DNA of 64,000 nucleotides from Superficieibacter sp. HKU1 (lineage in GTDB: Bacteria > Pseudomonadota > Gammaproteobacteria > Enterobacterales > Enterobacteriaceae). Below, piece by piece: positions 47,843 through 57,816 of the stretch. How positions within the stretch are numbered: position 1 is the stretch's first letter; the number at the start of each line of letters is the position of its first letter. Below the pieces are notes generated by a model. The model saw only the letters and a list, made by a program, of their open reading frames with translations, was not told where the DNA came from and made no database searches. The stretch is taken from the NCBI RefSeq assembly GCF_029319185.1, contig NZ_CP119754.1, positions 1,798,001 through 1,862,000 on the forward strand. The letters are read 5' to 3'. The position numbers and the translations under genes are program-made.

Positions 47843-47858
47843 AAGAAATCGTTTGCGT
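47843..47858 (-). promoter_or_regulatory. PurR box upstream of pyrD
   Basis: Read on the minus strand, ACGCAAACGATTTCTT closely fits the PurR operator consensus. It lies about 55 bases before the pyrD -10 box; pyrD is a PurR target in E. coli. Confidence 0.75.
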
Positions 47859-47910
47859 CTAAACGGTCCTTTTTTGCCGCAGGTCAATTCCCTTTCTCCT
47901 GAATATCACC

Positions 47911-47939
47911 CATAATACGCCCCCGGTTTGCACACCGGG
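47911..47939 (+). promoter_or_regulatory. pyrD -10 box and start-switch leader hairpin
   Basis: CATAAT (47911-47916) is the probable -10. It is followed after a few bases by the dyad CCCGGT / ACCGGG (47922-47939), which sits directly before the AGGAG ribosome site. In E. coli, high CTP favours a C start and a transcript whose hairpin hides the ribosome site; low CTP shifts the start downstream and frees it. The sequence layout here is the same. Confidence 0.75.
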
Positions 47940-47954
47940 AATCCAGGAGAGTTC

Positions 47955-48965
47955 ATGTACTACCCCTTCGTTCGTAAAGCCCTTTTCCAGCTCGATCCAG
48001 AGCGCGCTCATGAATTTACCTTCCAGCAATTACGCCGCCTTTCAGGAACGCCCTTGGAAGCGCTGGTACGCCAGAAGGTACCGCAAAAGCCAGTGACCTG
48101 CATGGGATTGACGTTCAAAAATCCTCTCGGCCTGGCCGCCGGACTGGATAAGAACGGTGAATGCATTGATGCGCTGGGCGCAATGGGATTCGGCTCCGTT
48201 GAAATCGGTACGGTCACGCCGCTGCCTCAGCCAGGCAATGATAAGCCGCGGATCTTCCGGCTGGTGGAGGCCGAAGGTTTGATCAACCGTATGGGCTTTA
48301 ATAATCTTGGTGTTGATAACCTGGTTGAGAACGTCAAAAGAGCGCATTTTGATGGTGTGCTGGGGATTAATATTGGCAAAAATAAAGATACGCCAGTCGA
48401 GCATGGTAAAGATGACTACCTGATTTGTATGGAAAAAGTCTATGCCTATGCCGGTTATATTGCGATTAATATTTCCTCGCCAAATACTCCCGGTCTGCGC
48501 ACGCTACAATACGGTGAAGCGCTGGATGATTTATTAAGCGCGATAAAAAATAAACAAAATGAACTTCAGGGACGGCATCACAAATATGTTCCGATCGCGG
48601 TAAAGATCGCCCCGGATCTTTCTGTAGAGGAACTGATTCAGGTCGCCGATAGTTTATTACGCCATAATATTGATGGTGTTATTGCGACCAATACAACATT
48701 AGATCGTTCTCTGGTTCAGGGATTGAAACATTGTGATGAAAGCGGTGGTTTAAGCGGACGTCCATTACAGTTAAAAAGTACTGAAATTATCCATATGCTG
48801 TCGGCGGAATTAAAAGGACAATTGCCCATTATTGGCGTCGGCGGCATTGACTCGGTGATAGCGGCTCGGGAGAAGATGGCGGCGGGAGCATCGCTGGTGC
48901 AAATCTACTCCGGATTTATTTTTAAAGGTCCGCCGTTGATTAAAGACATCATTTCTCACATCTAA
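47955..48965 (+). CDS. pyrD: Dihydroorotate dehydrogenase (quinone), class 2
   Basis: 336 residues from the ATG of MYYPFVRKAL after CAGGAGA, the E. coli length. An earlier in-frame start lies inside the leader hairpin and was rejected. Membrane-associated FMN enzyme of pyrimidine synthesis that passes electrons to quinone; the catalytic Ser is in NISSPNTPGLR (about 172-182). It is a single gene following the cassette. Confidence 0.98.
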   Translation: MYYPFVRKALFQLDPERAHEFTFQQLRRLSGTPLEALVRQKVPQKPVTCMGLTFKNPLGLAAGLDKNGECIDALGAMGFGSVEIGTVTPLPQPGNDKPRIFRLVEAEGLINRMGFNNLGVDNLVENVKRAHFDGVLGINIGKNKDTPVEHGKDDYLICMEKVYAYAGYIAINISSPNTPGLRTLQYGEALDDLLSAIKNKQNELQGRHHKYVPIAVKIAPDLSVEELIQVADSLLRHNIDGVIATNTTLDRSLVQGLKHCDESGGLSGRPLQLKSTEIIHMLSAELKGQLPIIGVGGIDSVIAAREKMAAGASLVQIYSGFIFKGPPLIKDIISHI

Positions 48966-49126
48966 TCCTGAATTTTGTGACCTGCCAGGGCTTTATTTTC
49001 AGCCCTGGTTGTTTTATATTCCCCTCTTGTTGCTTATTTATACGTTCTGGTCTTTTTTTATTGGAGCAACAATCGAAGCGGCAAAGGACGATGCCGAAAT
49101 CAACATCTGAAGGGGACAGGAACATA

Positions 49127-49666
49127 ATGCGTATTAAACCCGACGATAACTGGCGCTGGTATTTTGACGATGAGCACGATCGTATGATGCTCGATTTAGC
49201 GAACGGCATGCTTTTTCGCTCTCGCTTTGCCCGACGAATGCTGACGCCCGATGCCTTTGAATCCTCTGGCTTTTGTGTTGACGATGCCGCGCTTTATTTT
49301 TCCTTTGACGAGAAATGTCGCGACCTCGACCTCAAAAAAGAACATCGTGCCGAGCTGGTGCTTAACGCGCTGGTCGCCATCCGTTTCCTGAAACCTCAAA
49401 TGCCGAAAAGCTGGCATTTCACCTCGCATTCCTCCCACTGGATGCCCACGATGGGCGATGCTGCCTGCGTATGGCTTAGCGATTCACTGGAGCAGGTTAA
49501 TTTGCTGGTAGTTGAACCTGGCGATAATGCGACGTTGTGCCTGGTGGCGCAGCCCGGCGTGATGATTGCCGGACGTACGATGCAGTTAGGGGATGCAATA
49601 AAAGTGATGAATGACCGACTTCGTCAGGTCGACTGCGTCAGTCACTATCTGGAGCATGCCGTTTAA
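49127..49666 (+). CDS. zapC: Cell division protein ZapC
   Basis: 179 residues from the ATG of MRIKPDDNWRW (E. coli 180). A longer frame starting at 48977 lacks a ribosome site and family match. It is a cytosolic FtsZ-associated protein that stabilises and bundles FtsZ polymers. The last 15 residues differ from E. coli. Its stop overlaps that of convergent ycbX by 4 bases. Confidence 0.95.
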   Translation: MRIKPDDNWRWYFDDEHDRMMLDLANGMLFRSRFARRMLTPDAFESSGFCVDDAALYFSFDEKCRDLDLKKEHRAELVLNALVAIRFLKPQMPKSWHFTSHSSHWMPTMGDAACVWLSDSLEQVNLLVVEPGDNATLCLVAQPGVMIAGRTMQLGDAIKVMNDRLRQVDCVSHYLEHAV

Positions 49667-50769
49667 TTTTGCAGGCGTAATGACGTTTTTGGCACACAGC
49701 TACAGCACAGGATGGTTCCGTCCTGAGCGATAGCCCCTTTCCTTAATTCGCTCACCTCGCCCTCGACCAGACGAATACGGCAGCTGCCACACAGTCCGGC
49801 ACGGCAAGAGTAGGGCACGCGGATCCCCTGTTGTTCCAGTTGCTCAAGTAAAATCTGCTGATTATTACCGCTGAATTTTTGCCCCTGCCAGTCGATATCT
49901 ACCACCGCATTGTCCTGCTGTTCAACGGCAATATTTTCAACGACGTCACCTGCGCCATACGATCTGGCCGGGCCGGTAGCCAGGACGGTTATCTCATCGC
50001 CCACCCGCACGACGCCGCTGTTGCGGGCAATCAGATTTTGGCCAAAGTCGACATCACCGTTGTCCGCCATACGGAACGTTTGCAGAGTCGCCAGCGGTTC
50101 ACCGGAAGGATGTTTCTGGCCTCGTTCGGGGCTGACGGTAGTTAATACGCAACGGCTACAGGGTTTAACAATGTCAAAAATTACCTCGCCAATGCGAATC
50201 GTTTTCCACGTATCTTCTTCCCACGGTTGCGTGCCCGCCACCACCAGATTAGGGCGAAATTGTTCCATCTTCACCCCGGCAGAGCAGCGATTTTGCACAT
50301 CGCGCAATGAGGCTTCACTGGTCAGCAGAAACGGAAAGCCATCGGCAAATGACAGCGGTACCGCGTCGAAGCGCTTAACGCGTCGCGTCGGCTCAGATCC
50401 CACCCAGCGCAACTGGACCTCACGGGCGAAAAAGCCCGAAAGCCAGCGGTTAATTTCCCCGGGGGCCACGAGTGCGGTAAAATGATTTCCCCATACTTCG
50501 GTGGGCTCGCCCTGGGCGGCAAAATCGGTAAAACGAACCAGCGCGCTGCTGCCATCCGGTGCGGTAAGATGAAGCCCGTTATGCAGAGGGGCAGGCGTAA
50601 AGCGAACCATCTGTGGATATTGACGGGCAGTAATGAACGTGCCATCAGGTTCAGTGATCATAAAGATCCGGTCAAATGCCAGGCCGCTGATATCCGCAAG
50701 GGCATGCGTCAGGCCAATGCCGCGCATGGATTTTACCGGATGAATGAAAAGTCTGGATAACGTGGCCAC
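49663..50769 (-). CDS. ycbX: MOSC-domain and 2Fe-2S protein YcbX
   Basis: 368 residues. MOSC N-terminal barrel (MATLSRLFIHPVKSM), MOSC domain with the conserved Cys in VKPCSRCVLTT (about 200), and a C-terminal ferredoxin domain with CRAGLCGSCRI and a last Cys pair in TILCCSC. It works with the molybdenum cofactor to reduce N-hydroxylated base analogues. It is divergent from rlmL. Confidence 0.95.
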   Translation of the reverse strand: MATLSRLFIHPVKSMRGIGLTHALADISGLAFDRIFMITEPDGTFITARQYPQMVRFTPAPLHNGLHLTAPDGSSALVRFTDFAAQGEPTEVWGNHFTALVAPGEINRWLSGFFAREVQLRWVGSEPTRRVKRFDAVPLSFADGFPFLLTSEASLRDVQNRCSAGVKMEQFRPNLVVAGTQPWEEDTWKTIRIGEVIFDIVKPCSRCVLTTVSPERGQKHPSGEPLATLQTFRMADNGDVDFGQNLIARNSGVVRVGDEITVLATGPARSYGAGDVVENIAVEQQDNAVVDIDWQGQKFSGNNQQILLEQLEQQGIRVPYSCRAGLCGSCRIRLVEGEVSELRKGAIAQDGTILCCSCVPKTSLRLQN

Positions 50770-50806
50770 AACCTGCCCCTTATACGTGAAAATAAGCCCT
50801 CAACTT

Positions 50807-50835
50807 TATGACATAGCGTTGAGATTGGCTATAAT
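50807..50835 (+). promoter_or_regulatory. Probable rlmL promoter
   Basis: TATAAT lies at 50830-50835, with a TTGACA-like ATGACA 16 bases upstream (50808-50813), in the divergent gap between ycbX and rlmL. Confidence 0.6.
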
Positions 50836-50868
50836 GCGCAACAATTTTATTAGAGTAAAAGTGACGAT

Positions 50869-52977
50869 ATGAATTCTCTGTTTGCCAGTACGGCCCGTGG
50901 GCTGGAAGAGCTGTTAAAAACTGAACTGGAAGGACTTGGTGCGGTGAATTGCCAGGTGGTCCAGGGTGGTGTCCATTTTGAAGGGGACGCGCGGCTCTTA
51001 TATCAAAGCCTGATGTGGAGTCGTCTGGCGTCGCGCATCATGATGCCGCTCGGAGAATGCAGCGTGTACAGCGATCTCGACCTTTACCTCGGCGTACAGG
51101 CGATCCCGTGGACTGAGATGTTCAACCCTGAGGCAACCTTCGCGGTTCATTTCAGCGGCCTCAACGACAGTATCCGCAATAGCCAGTACGGCGCGTTAAA
51201 AGTTAAAGATGCCATTGTTGACGCCTTTACCCGCAAAAATCTGCCGCGGCCAAATGTTGATCGTGAGTCTCCGGATCTGCGCATTAACGTCTGGCTGAAC
51301 AAAGAAACGGCGCACATTTCCCTCGATCTGAGCGGTGAAGGCCTGCATCTGCGCGGCTATCGCGATCGTACCGGCATGGCTCCCATCAAAGAAAACCTTG
51401 CCGCCGCTATCGTGATGCGCTCCGGCTGGCAGCCAGGAACGCCGCTGCTGGATCCCATGTGTGGCTCGGGAACCCTGCTGATTGAAGCCGCTATGCTGGC
51501 GACCGATCGTGCGCCGGGTCTGCATCGCGGGCACTGGGGTTTTGGCGGCTGGGCGCAGCATGATGAGGCGCTGTGGAAAGAGGTGAAAGCCGAAGCGCAG
51601 ACCCGCGCCCGTCAGGGGCTGGCCGACTATGGCTCACGTTTTTATGGCTCAGACGTTGATGGCAGAGTGATTGAACGTGCGCGCAGCAACGCCCGCCGCG
51701 CCGGCATTGGCGAGCTGATTACCTTCGAGGTGAAAGACGTCGCTCAGCTAACCAATCCGCTGCCAAAAGGGCCTTACGGCACGGTCATCAGCAACCCGCC
51801 TTACGGTGAGCGTCTGGAAAGCGAACCGGCGCTGATTGCCCTGCACAGCCTGCTGGGTCGGATCATGAAAAACCAGTTCGGCGGCTGGAATCTGTCGATG
51901 TTCAGCGCCTCGCCGGATCTGCTTAACTGCCTGCAACTGCGCGCCGATGGTCAGTTCAAAGCCAAAAACGGTCCGCTGGACTGCGTGCAGAAAAACTATC
52001 ATCTCGCCGAAACCACCGCCGACAGTAAACCGGCTACGGTAGCGGAAGATTACGCTAACCGCTTGCGTAAAAACCTGAAGAAACTGGAAAAATGGGCGCG
52101 GCAGGAGGGGATTGAATGCTATCGCCTGTACGACGCCGACCTGCCGGAATATAACGTCGCGGTCGATCGCTACGGTGACTGGATCGTCATTCAGGAATAT
52201 GCGCCGCCGAAAACCATCGATGAGCAAAAAGCGCGTCAGCGTCTGTTTGATATTATCGCGGCAACGATCGCCGTTCTTAATATGGCACCGAACAAACTGA
52301 TCCTGAAAACCCGTGAACGGCAGAAAGGCAAAAATCAGTATCAAAAACTGAGCGAGAAGGGTGACTTCCTTGAAGTGAGCGAATATAACGCGAAGCTGTG
52401 GGTGAACCTGACCGACTATCTGGATACCGGACTGTTCCTCGATCACCGCATCGCCCGCCGGATGCTGGGGCAGATGAGCAAAGGGAAAGATTTCCTCAAC
52501 CTCTTCTCCTATACCGGCAGCGCCAGCGTTCACGCCGGGCTGGGCGGCGCACGTTCAACCACCACCGTTGATATGTCACGTACCTATCTGGAGTGGGCCG
52601 AACGTAACCTGCGCCTGAACGGTCTTACCGGGCGTCAGCATCGCCTGATGCAGGCCGATGTCCTGGGCTGGCTGGCCGAAACCGATGAGCAATTCGATCT
52701 GATCTTTATCGATCCGCCGACGTTCTCTAACTCTAAACGGATGGAAGAAACCTTTGACGTACAGCGCGATCACCTGCGCCTGATGCGCGATCTCAAGCGC
52801 CTGCTGCGCAAAGGCGGCACCATCATGTTCTCTAACAACAAACGCAGTTTCCGCATGGATAACGACGGGCTGGCTGAACTGGGACTGAAAGCACAAGAAA
52901 TCACCCAAAAAACGCTGTCGCAGGACTTTGCCCGCAATCGTCAGATCCACAACTGCTGGCTGATTACCGCCGCCTGA
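50869..52977 (+). CDS. rlmL: Bifunctional 23S rRNA methyltransferase RlmKL
   Basis: 702 residues, as in E. coli. An N-terminal THUMP domain is followed by the RlmL domain with DPMCGSGTLLIEA and NPPYGER (makes m2G2445), then the RlmK domain with FLNLFSYTGSASV and DPPTFSNS (makes m7G2069). It is the first gene of a run with uup and pqiABC; the gap to uup is 12 bases. Confidence 0.97.
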   Translation: MNSLFASTARGLEELLKTELEGLGAVNCQVVQGGVHFEGDARLLYQSLMWSRLASRIMMPLGECSVYSDLDLYLGVQAIPWTEMFNPEATFAVHFSGLNDSIRNSQYGALKVKDAIVDAFTRKNLPRPNVDRESPDLRINVWLNKETAHISLDLSGEGLHLRGYRDRTGMAPIKENLAAAIVMRSGWQPGTPLLDPMCGSGTLLIEAAMLATDRAPGLHRGHWGFGGWAQHDEALWKEVKAEAQTRARQGLADYGSRFYGSDVDGRVIERARSNARRAGIGELITFEVKDVAQLTNPLPKGPYGTVISNPPYGERLESEPALIALHSLLGRIMKNQFGGWNLSMFSASPDLLNCLQLRADGQFKAKNGPLDCVQKNYHLAETTADSKPATVAEDYANRLRKNLKKLEKWARQEGIECYRLYDADLPEYNVAVDRYGDWIVIQEYAPPKTIDEQKARQRLFDIIAATIAVLNMAPNKLILKTRERQKGKNQYQKLSEKGDFLEVSEYNAKLWVNLTDYLDTGLFLDHRIARRMLGQMSKGKDFLNLFSYTGSASVHAGLGGARSTTTVDMSRTYLEWAERNLRLNGLTGRQHRLMQADVLGWLAETDEQFDLIFIDPPTFSNSKRMEETFDVQRDHLRLMRDLKRLLRKGGTIMFSNNKRSFRMDNDGLAELGLKAQEITQKTLSQDFARNRQIHNCWLITAA

Positions 52978-52989
52978 AAGGAAAAGTAA

Positions 52990-54903
52990 ATGTCATTAAT
53001 CAGTATGCACGGTGCCTGGCTGTCGTTTAGCGACTCGCCGCTGCTGGATAACGCAGAACTGCATATCGAGGATAACGAGCGTGTTTGTCTGGTTGGCCGT
53101 AATGGCGCAGGCAAATCCACCCTCATGAAAATTCTCAATCGCGAACAGGGGCTGGATGACGGCCGCATTATCTATGAGCAGGATCTGGTCGTAGCGCGTC
53201 TGCAACAGGATCCGCCGCGCAACGTGCAGGGCAGCGTCTATGATTTCGTTGCGGAAGGGATTGCAGAGCAGGCGGTGTATCTCAAGCGTTACCACGATAT
53301 CTCGCATCTGGTCATGACCGATCCGAGCGATAAAAATTTGCACGAGCTGGCGAAAGTGCAGGAGCAGCTGGATCACCACGGCCTGTGGCAGCTTGAAAAC
53401 CGCATTAATGAAGTGCTCGCGCAATTAGGCCTGGAGCCGGATACCGAACTGGCGGCGCTCTCCGGCGGCTGGCTGCGTAAAGCGGCGCTGGGACGGGCGC
53501 TGGTCAGCGCCCCGCGCGTTCTGCTGCTCGACGAGCCGACTAACCACCTGGATATTGAAACTATCGACTGGCTGGAAGGGTTTTTAAAATCCTTCAACGG
53601 CACGATTATCTTTATCTCGCACGACCGTTCCTTTATTCGCAATATGGCAACGCGCATTGTCGATCTCGATCGCGGCAAGCTGGTGACGTATCCGGGCAAT
53701 TACGATCGGTACCTGCTGGATAAAGAAGAAGCGCTGCGCGTAGAAGAGTTACAGAATGCGGAGTTTGATCGCAAACTGGCGCAGGAAGAAGTGTGGATCC
53801 GTCAGGGTATCAAAGCGCGTCGTACCCGTAATGAAGGGCGCGTACGCGCGCTGAAAGCGATGCGTAACGAGCGCAGCGAACGCCGGGAAGTAATGGGCAG
53901 CGCGAAGATGCAGGTTGAAGAGGCCACCCGTTCCGGAAAAATTGTCTTTGAAATTGAGCATGCCAATTATCAGGTCGATGGCAAAGTGCTGGTAAACGAT
54001 TTCTCGGCTCAGGTGCAGCGCAGCGACAAAATCGCCCTGATTGGGCCTAACGGCTGCGGTAAAACCACGCTGCTAAAACTGATGCTCGGTCAGCTTAAGG
54101 CGGGCAGTGGACGCATCCACGTCGGTACTAAACTTGAAGTGGCGTACTTTGACCAGCACCGGGCGGAACTCGATCCGGATAAAACGGTGATGGATAACCT
54201 CGCCGAAGGCAAACAGGAAGTGATGGTCAACGGTAAGCCGCGGCACGTACTGGGCTATCTTCAGGACTTCCTGTTCCATCCAAAACGGGCGATGACGCCG
54301 GTGCGGGCACTCTCCGGCGGGGAGCGTAACCGTCTGCTGCTGGCACGGTTATTCCTCAAACCCAGTAACTTATTGATCCTCGATGAACCGACCAACGACC
54401 TTGATGTCGAAACGCTGGAACTGCTGGAAGAGTTGATCGACGGCTATCAGGGCACGGTGCTGCTGGTAAGCCACGATCGCCAGTTTGTTGATAATACCGT
54501 GACGGAGTGCTGGATCTTCGAAGGTAACGGGAAGATTGGCTGCTACGTTGGCGGCTATCACGATGCGCGCGGTCAACAATCTCAGTCGCAGACCCAGGCA
54601 CAAAAACCTGCTGCCAGTAGCAAAGCGCCGGAGCCCGCGGCGACAAAAGCGGAAAATGTTAAGCGCGGTGGTGCAAAGTTAAGCTATAACCTACAACGTG
54701 AACTGGAACAGCTGCCGCAGAAGCTGGAGAGTCTGGAGGCGGATCTGGAGTCGCTTCAGGCTCAGGTCGCTGACGCTACGTTCTTTAACCAGCCACACGA
54801 TCATACGCAAAAAGTGCTGGCGGAGTTGGCCGCCGCTGAGCAGGCGCTGGAAGAGGCGTTTGAGCGCTGGGAATACCTGGAAGCGCTTAAAAACGGCGCA
54901 TAA
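52990..54903 (+). CDS. uup: ABC-F ATPase Uup
   Basis: 637 residues. It carries two ATPase cassettes, with Walker A GRNGAGKST (about 36) and GPNGCGKTT (about 352), two Walker B motifs ending LLLDEPTNHLD and LILDEPTNDLD, a linker between them, and a C-terminal coiled-coil DNA-binding domain (about 555-637). ABC-F proteins act on ribosomes; uup mutants show raised transposon excision. It is followed after 14 bases by pqiA. Confidence 0.96.
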   Translation: MSLISMHGAWLSFSDSPLLDNAELHIEDNERVCLVGRNGAGKSTLMKILNREQGLDDGRIIYEQDLVVARLQQDPPRNVQGSVYDFVAEGIAEQAVYLKRYHDISHLVMTDPSDKNLHELAKVQEQLDHHGLWQLENRINEVLAQLGLEPDTELAALSGGWLRKAALGRALVSAPRVLLLDEPTNHLDIETIDWLEGFLKSFNGTIIFISHDRSFIRNMATRIVDLDRGKLVTYPGNYDRYLLDKEEALRVEELQNAEFDRKLAQEEVWIRQGIKARRTRNEGRVRALKAMRNERSERREVMGSAKMQVEEATRSGKIVFEIEHANYQVDGKVLVNDFSAQVQRSDKIALIGPNGCGKTTLLKLMLGQLKAGSGRIHVGTKLEVAYFDQHRAELDPDKTVMDNLAEGKQEVMVNGKPRHVLGYLQDFLFHPKRAMTPVRALSGGERNRLLLARLFLKPSNLLILDEPTNDLDVETLELLEELIDGYQGTVLLVSHDRQFVDNTVTECWIFEGNGKIGCYVGGYHDARGQQSQSQTQAQKPAASSKAPEPAATKAENVKRGGAKLSYNLQRELEQLPQKLESLEADLESLQAQVADATFFNQPHDHTQKVLAELAAAEQALEEAFERWEYLEALKNGA

Positions 54904-54917
54904 CCCGAGGAACGAGT

Positions 54918-56174
54918 ATGTGTGATAGCCATCATGCTGCGCGGCATATTTTGTGCCCGCAGTGTGATTTGCTGGTGGCCTTGCCGCCGCTGGAACACGG
55001 TCATAAAGCCACGTGCCCACGTTGCGAAACGACCCTGACGACCGAATGGTTTGCGCCACGGCAGCGTCCGACCGCCTACGCGTTGGTGGCGCTGTTCATG
55101 CTTCTGCTGTCAAACCTGTTCCCGTTCGTCAATATGAACGTGGCGGGCGTTAAAAGCGAAGTGACGCTGCTGGAGATCCCGCGCGTCATGTTCTCCGAAG
55201 ATTATGCCAGCCTGGGGACATTTTTTATCGTCTTCGTTCAGTTAGTCCCCGCATTTTGTCTGATCACCATTTTACTGCTGGTGAATCGCCTTGAGATGCC
55301 GGAGCCCTTAAAGCGGCTGCTGGCACGGGTACTCTTTCAGCTTAAAAGCTGGGGGATGGCGGAGATTTTCCTCGCGGGCGTGCTGGTGAGCTTTGTTAAG
55401 CTGATGGCGTACGGCGATATTGGCATCGGCAGCAGTTTTATTCCGTGGTGCCTGTTTTGTATCGTCCAGCTGCGCGCGTTTCAGTGCGTGGATCGTCGCT
55501 GGCTGTGGGATGACATCGAACCGATGCCTGCCATTTCGCAACCGCTGACGCCAGGCGTCACCGGGATCCGTCAGGGGCTGCGTTCGTGCGCCTGCTGCAC
55601 GGCTATTCTCCCTGCCGATCAAAAAACCTGCCCGCGTTGCCACACGCAGGGGCATGTGCGGCGCAAAAACAGTCTGCAATGGACGATGGCACTGCTGGTG
55701 ACGTCCATCCTTCTCTATCTTCCGGCCAATATCCAGCCGATCATGATCACCGATTTGCTGGGTGACAAAATGCCATCCACTATTCTGGCCGGCGTCATCC
55801 TGCTGTGGAGTGAAGGATCTTATCCGGTCGCAGGGGTCATTTTCATCGCCAGTATTATGGTGCCAACCCTGAAAATGATCGCTATTGCATGGCTGTGCTG
55901 GGACGCCAAAGGGCATGGTCAGCGCGACCGGGAGAGAATGCACCTGATTTATGAAGTGGTGGAGTTCGTTGGCCGCTGGTCGATGATTGATGTATTTGTA
56001 ATCGCAGTCCTCTCGGCGCTGGTGCGCATGGGCGGATTAATGAATATTTATCCTGCTATGGGCGCGCTCATGTTTGCGCTGGTGGTGATAATGACCATGT
56101 TCTCGGCAATGATCTTCGATCCCCGTTTGTCCTGGGATCGGGAGCCGGAAAGCAGCCATGAGGAATCATTATAA
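54918..56174 (+). CDS. pqiA: Intermembrane transport protein PqiA
   Basis: 418 residues. Two repeated PqiA units, each with a zinc-ribbon (CPQC...CPRC near 14-37; CACC...CPRC near 223-242) followed by four hydrophobic spans. It is the inner-membrane part of the Pqi lipid-transport system. Ribosome site is GAGGAACGAG. It is separated from pqiB by one base. Confidence 0.96.
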   Translation: MCDSHHAARHILCPQCDLLVALPPLEHGHKATCPRCETTLTTEWFAPRQRPTAYALVALFMLLLSNLFPFVNMNVAGVKSEVTLLEIPRVMFSEDYASLGTFFIVFVQLVPAFCLITILLLVNRLEMPEPLKRLLARVLFQLKSWGMAEIFLAGVLVSFVKLMAYGDIGIGSSFIPWCLFCIVQLRAFQCVDRRWLWDDIEPMPAISQPLTPGVTGIRQGLRSCACCTAILPADQKTCPRCHTQGHVRRKNSLQWTMALLVTSILLYLPANIQPIMITDLLGDKMPSTILAGVILLWSEGSYPVAGVIFIASIMVPTLKMIAIAWLCWDAKGHGQRDRERMHLIYEVVEFVGRWSMIDVFVIAVLSALVRMGGLMNIYPAMGALMFALVVIMTMFSAMIFDPRLSWDREPESSHEESL

Positions 56175-56175
56175 G

Positions 56176-57816
56176 ATGGAAACAAAAAAGGGTGAGGCCC
56201 AGGTGAAGAAGGTGAAAAACTGGTCCCCGGTCTGGATATTTCCCATCGTTACTGCGCTGATTGGCGCATGGATCCTGTTTTATCACTACAGCCATCAGGG
56301 GCCAATGGTAACGCTTATCACCACCAATGCGGAAGGCATTGAAGGCGGTAAAACCACCATTAAAAGCCGCAGTGTTAACGTTGGCGTGGTAGAAAGCGCC
56401 ACGCTGACCGACGATCTGACGCATGTTGAAATCAAAGCACGGCTTAACGCCGGTATGGAAAAACTGCTGCATAAAGACTCGGTCTTTTGGGTGGTGAAGC
56501 CGCAGGTCGATCGTGAAGGCATTAGCGGCCTCGGGACGCTTCTCTCCGGGGCTTACATCGAGCTTCAGCCGGGTAACAAGGGCAGCGAGCCGGAGAGCTA
56601 TCAATTGCTGGACTCACCGCCGCTGGCACCGCCGGATGCGAAGGGGATCCGCGTCATTCTTGACAGTAAAAAAGCCGGACAACTCAGCCCCGGCGATCCG
56701 GTATTGTTCCGTGGCTACCGCGTCGGCTCGGTCGAGACCAGCACGTTCGATCCGCAGAAGCGCTCGATCAGCTATCAGCTGTTTATTAACGCGCCTAACG
56801 ATCGTCTGGTGACCAGCAACGTTCGCTTCTGGAAAGACAGCGGGATCGCCGTCGATCTTAACTCCGCAGGTATGCGCGTCGAAATGGGCTCGCTGACCAC
56901 GCTGTTTAGCGGCGGCGTAAGCTTTGACGTGCCGGAAGGACTGGAACTGGGACAGCCGGTGGCGGAGAAAAGCGAATTTAATCTCTACGACAGCCAGAAA
57001 AATATTCAGGAGTCGCTGTATACCGATCACATCGATTATCTGATGTTCTTTAAAGATTCGATTCGTGGCCTTCAGCCGGGCGCGCCGGTTGAATTCCGCG
57101 GTATCCGCCTGGGTACGGTGGGTGAAGTGCCGTTCTTTGTGCCGGGGTTACGCCAGGCGCTGAATAACGATTACCGCATCCCGGTACTGATCCGCATCGA
57201 ACCCGAACGTCTGGCCAGCCAGCTTGGCGAAAATCCGGATGTGGCGGGACATCTGACGGATCTGCTTAAACGCGGTCTGCGCGGCTCGCTGAAAACCGGT
57301 AACCTGGTCACGGGCGCGCTGTATGTCGATATGGATTTCTATCCTAAAGCCACACCCGTTACCGGGATGCGTGAGTTTGGCGGTTATAAAGTCATTCCGA
57401 CGGAAAGCGGTGGGCTGGCGCAAATCCAGCAGCGCCTGATGGATACGCTGGATAAGATCAACAGTCTGCCGCTTAATCCAATGCTTCAGCAGGCGACCAA
57501 CACGCTTACCGAAAGTCAGGCAACGCTGCGCCGCCTGCAAACGACGCTGGATAACCTGAATAAGCTGACTGCCAGTCAATCCGCGCAGGAACTGCCGGCG
57601 GATATGCAGAAAACGCTGCGTGAACTCAATCGTAGTATGCAGGGCTTCCAGCCAGGCTCCGCCGCCTATAACAAAATGGTTTCGGATATGCAGCGTCTGG
57701 ATCAGGTATTGCGTGAGCTACAGCCGGTACTGAAAACGCTGAACGATAAGAGCAACGCGCTGGTCTTTGAAGCGAAAAGTAAAAAAGATCCTGAGCCGAA
57801 GAGGGCAAAACAATGA
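56176..57816 (+). CDS. pqiB: MCE-domain protein PqiB
   Basis: 546 residues, the E. coli length, from the ATG of METKKGEA; an upstream in-frame start overlaps pqiA and was rejected. One N-terminal membrane segment (about 20-40) is followed by three MCE domains and a long C-terminal coiled coil, which in E. coli forms a needle that spans the periplasm and carries lipid. It overlaps pqiC (ATGA). Confidence 0.97.
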   Translation: METKKGEAQVKKVKNWSPVWIFPIVTALIGAWILFYHYSHQGPMVTLITTNAEGIEGGKTTIKSRSVNVGVVESATLTDDLTHVEIKARLNAGMEKLLHKDSVFWVVKPQVDREGISGLGTLLSGAYIELQPGNKGSEPESYQLLDSPPLAPPDAKGIRVILDSKKAGQLSPGDPVLFRGYRVGSVETSTFDPQKRSISYQLFINAPNDRLVTSNVRFWKDSGIAVDLNSAGMRVEMGSLTTLFSGGVSFDVPEGLELGQPVAEKSEFNLYDSQKNIQESLYTDHIDYLMFFKDSIRGLQPGAPVEFRGIRLGTVGEVPFFVPGLRQALNNDYRIPVLIRIEPERLASQLGENPDVAGHLTDLLKRGLRGSLKTGNLVTGALYVDMDFYPKATPVTGMREFGGYKVIPTESGGLAQIQQRLMDTLDKINSLPLNPMLQQATNTLTESQATLRRLQTTLDNLNKLTASQSAQELPADMQKTLRELNRSMQGFQPGSAAYNKMVSDMQRLDQVLRELQPVLKTLNDKSNALVFEAKSKKDPEPKRAKQ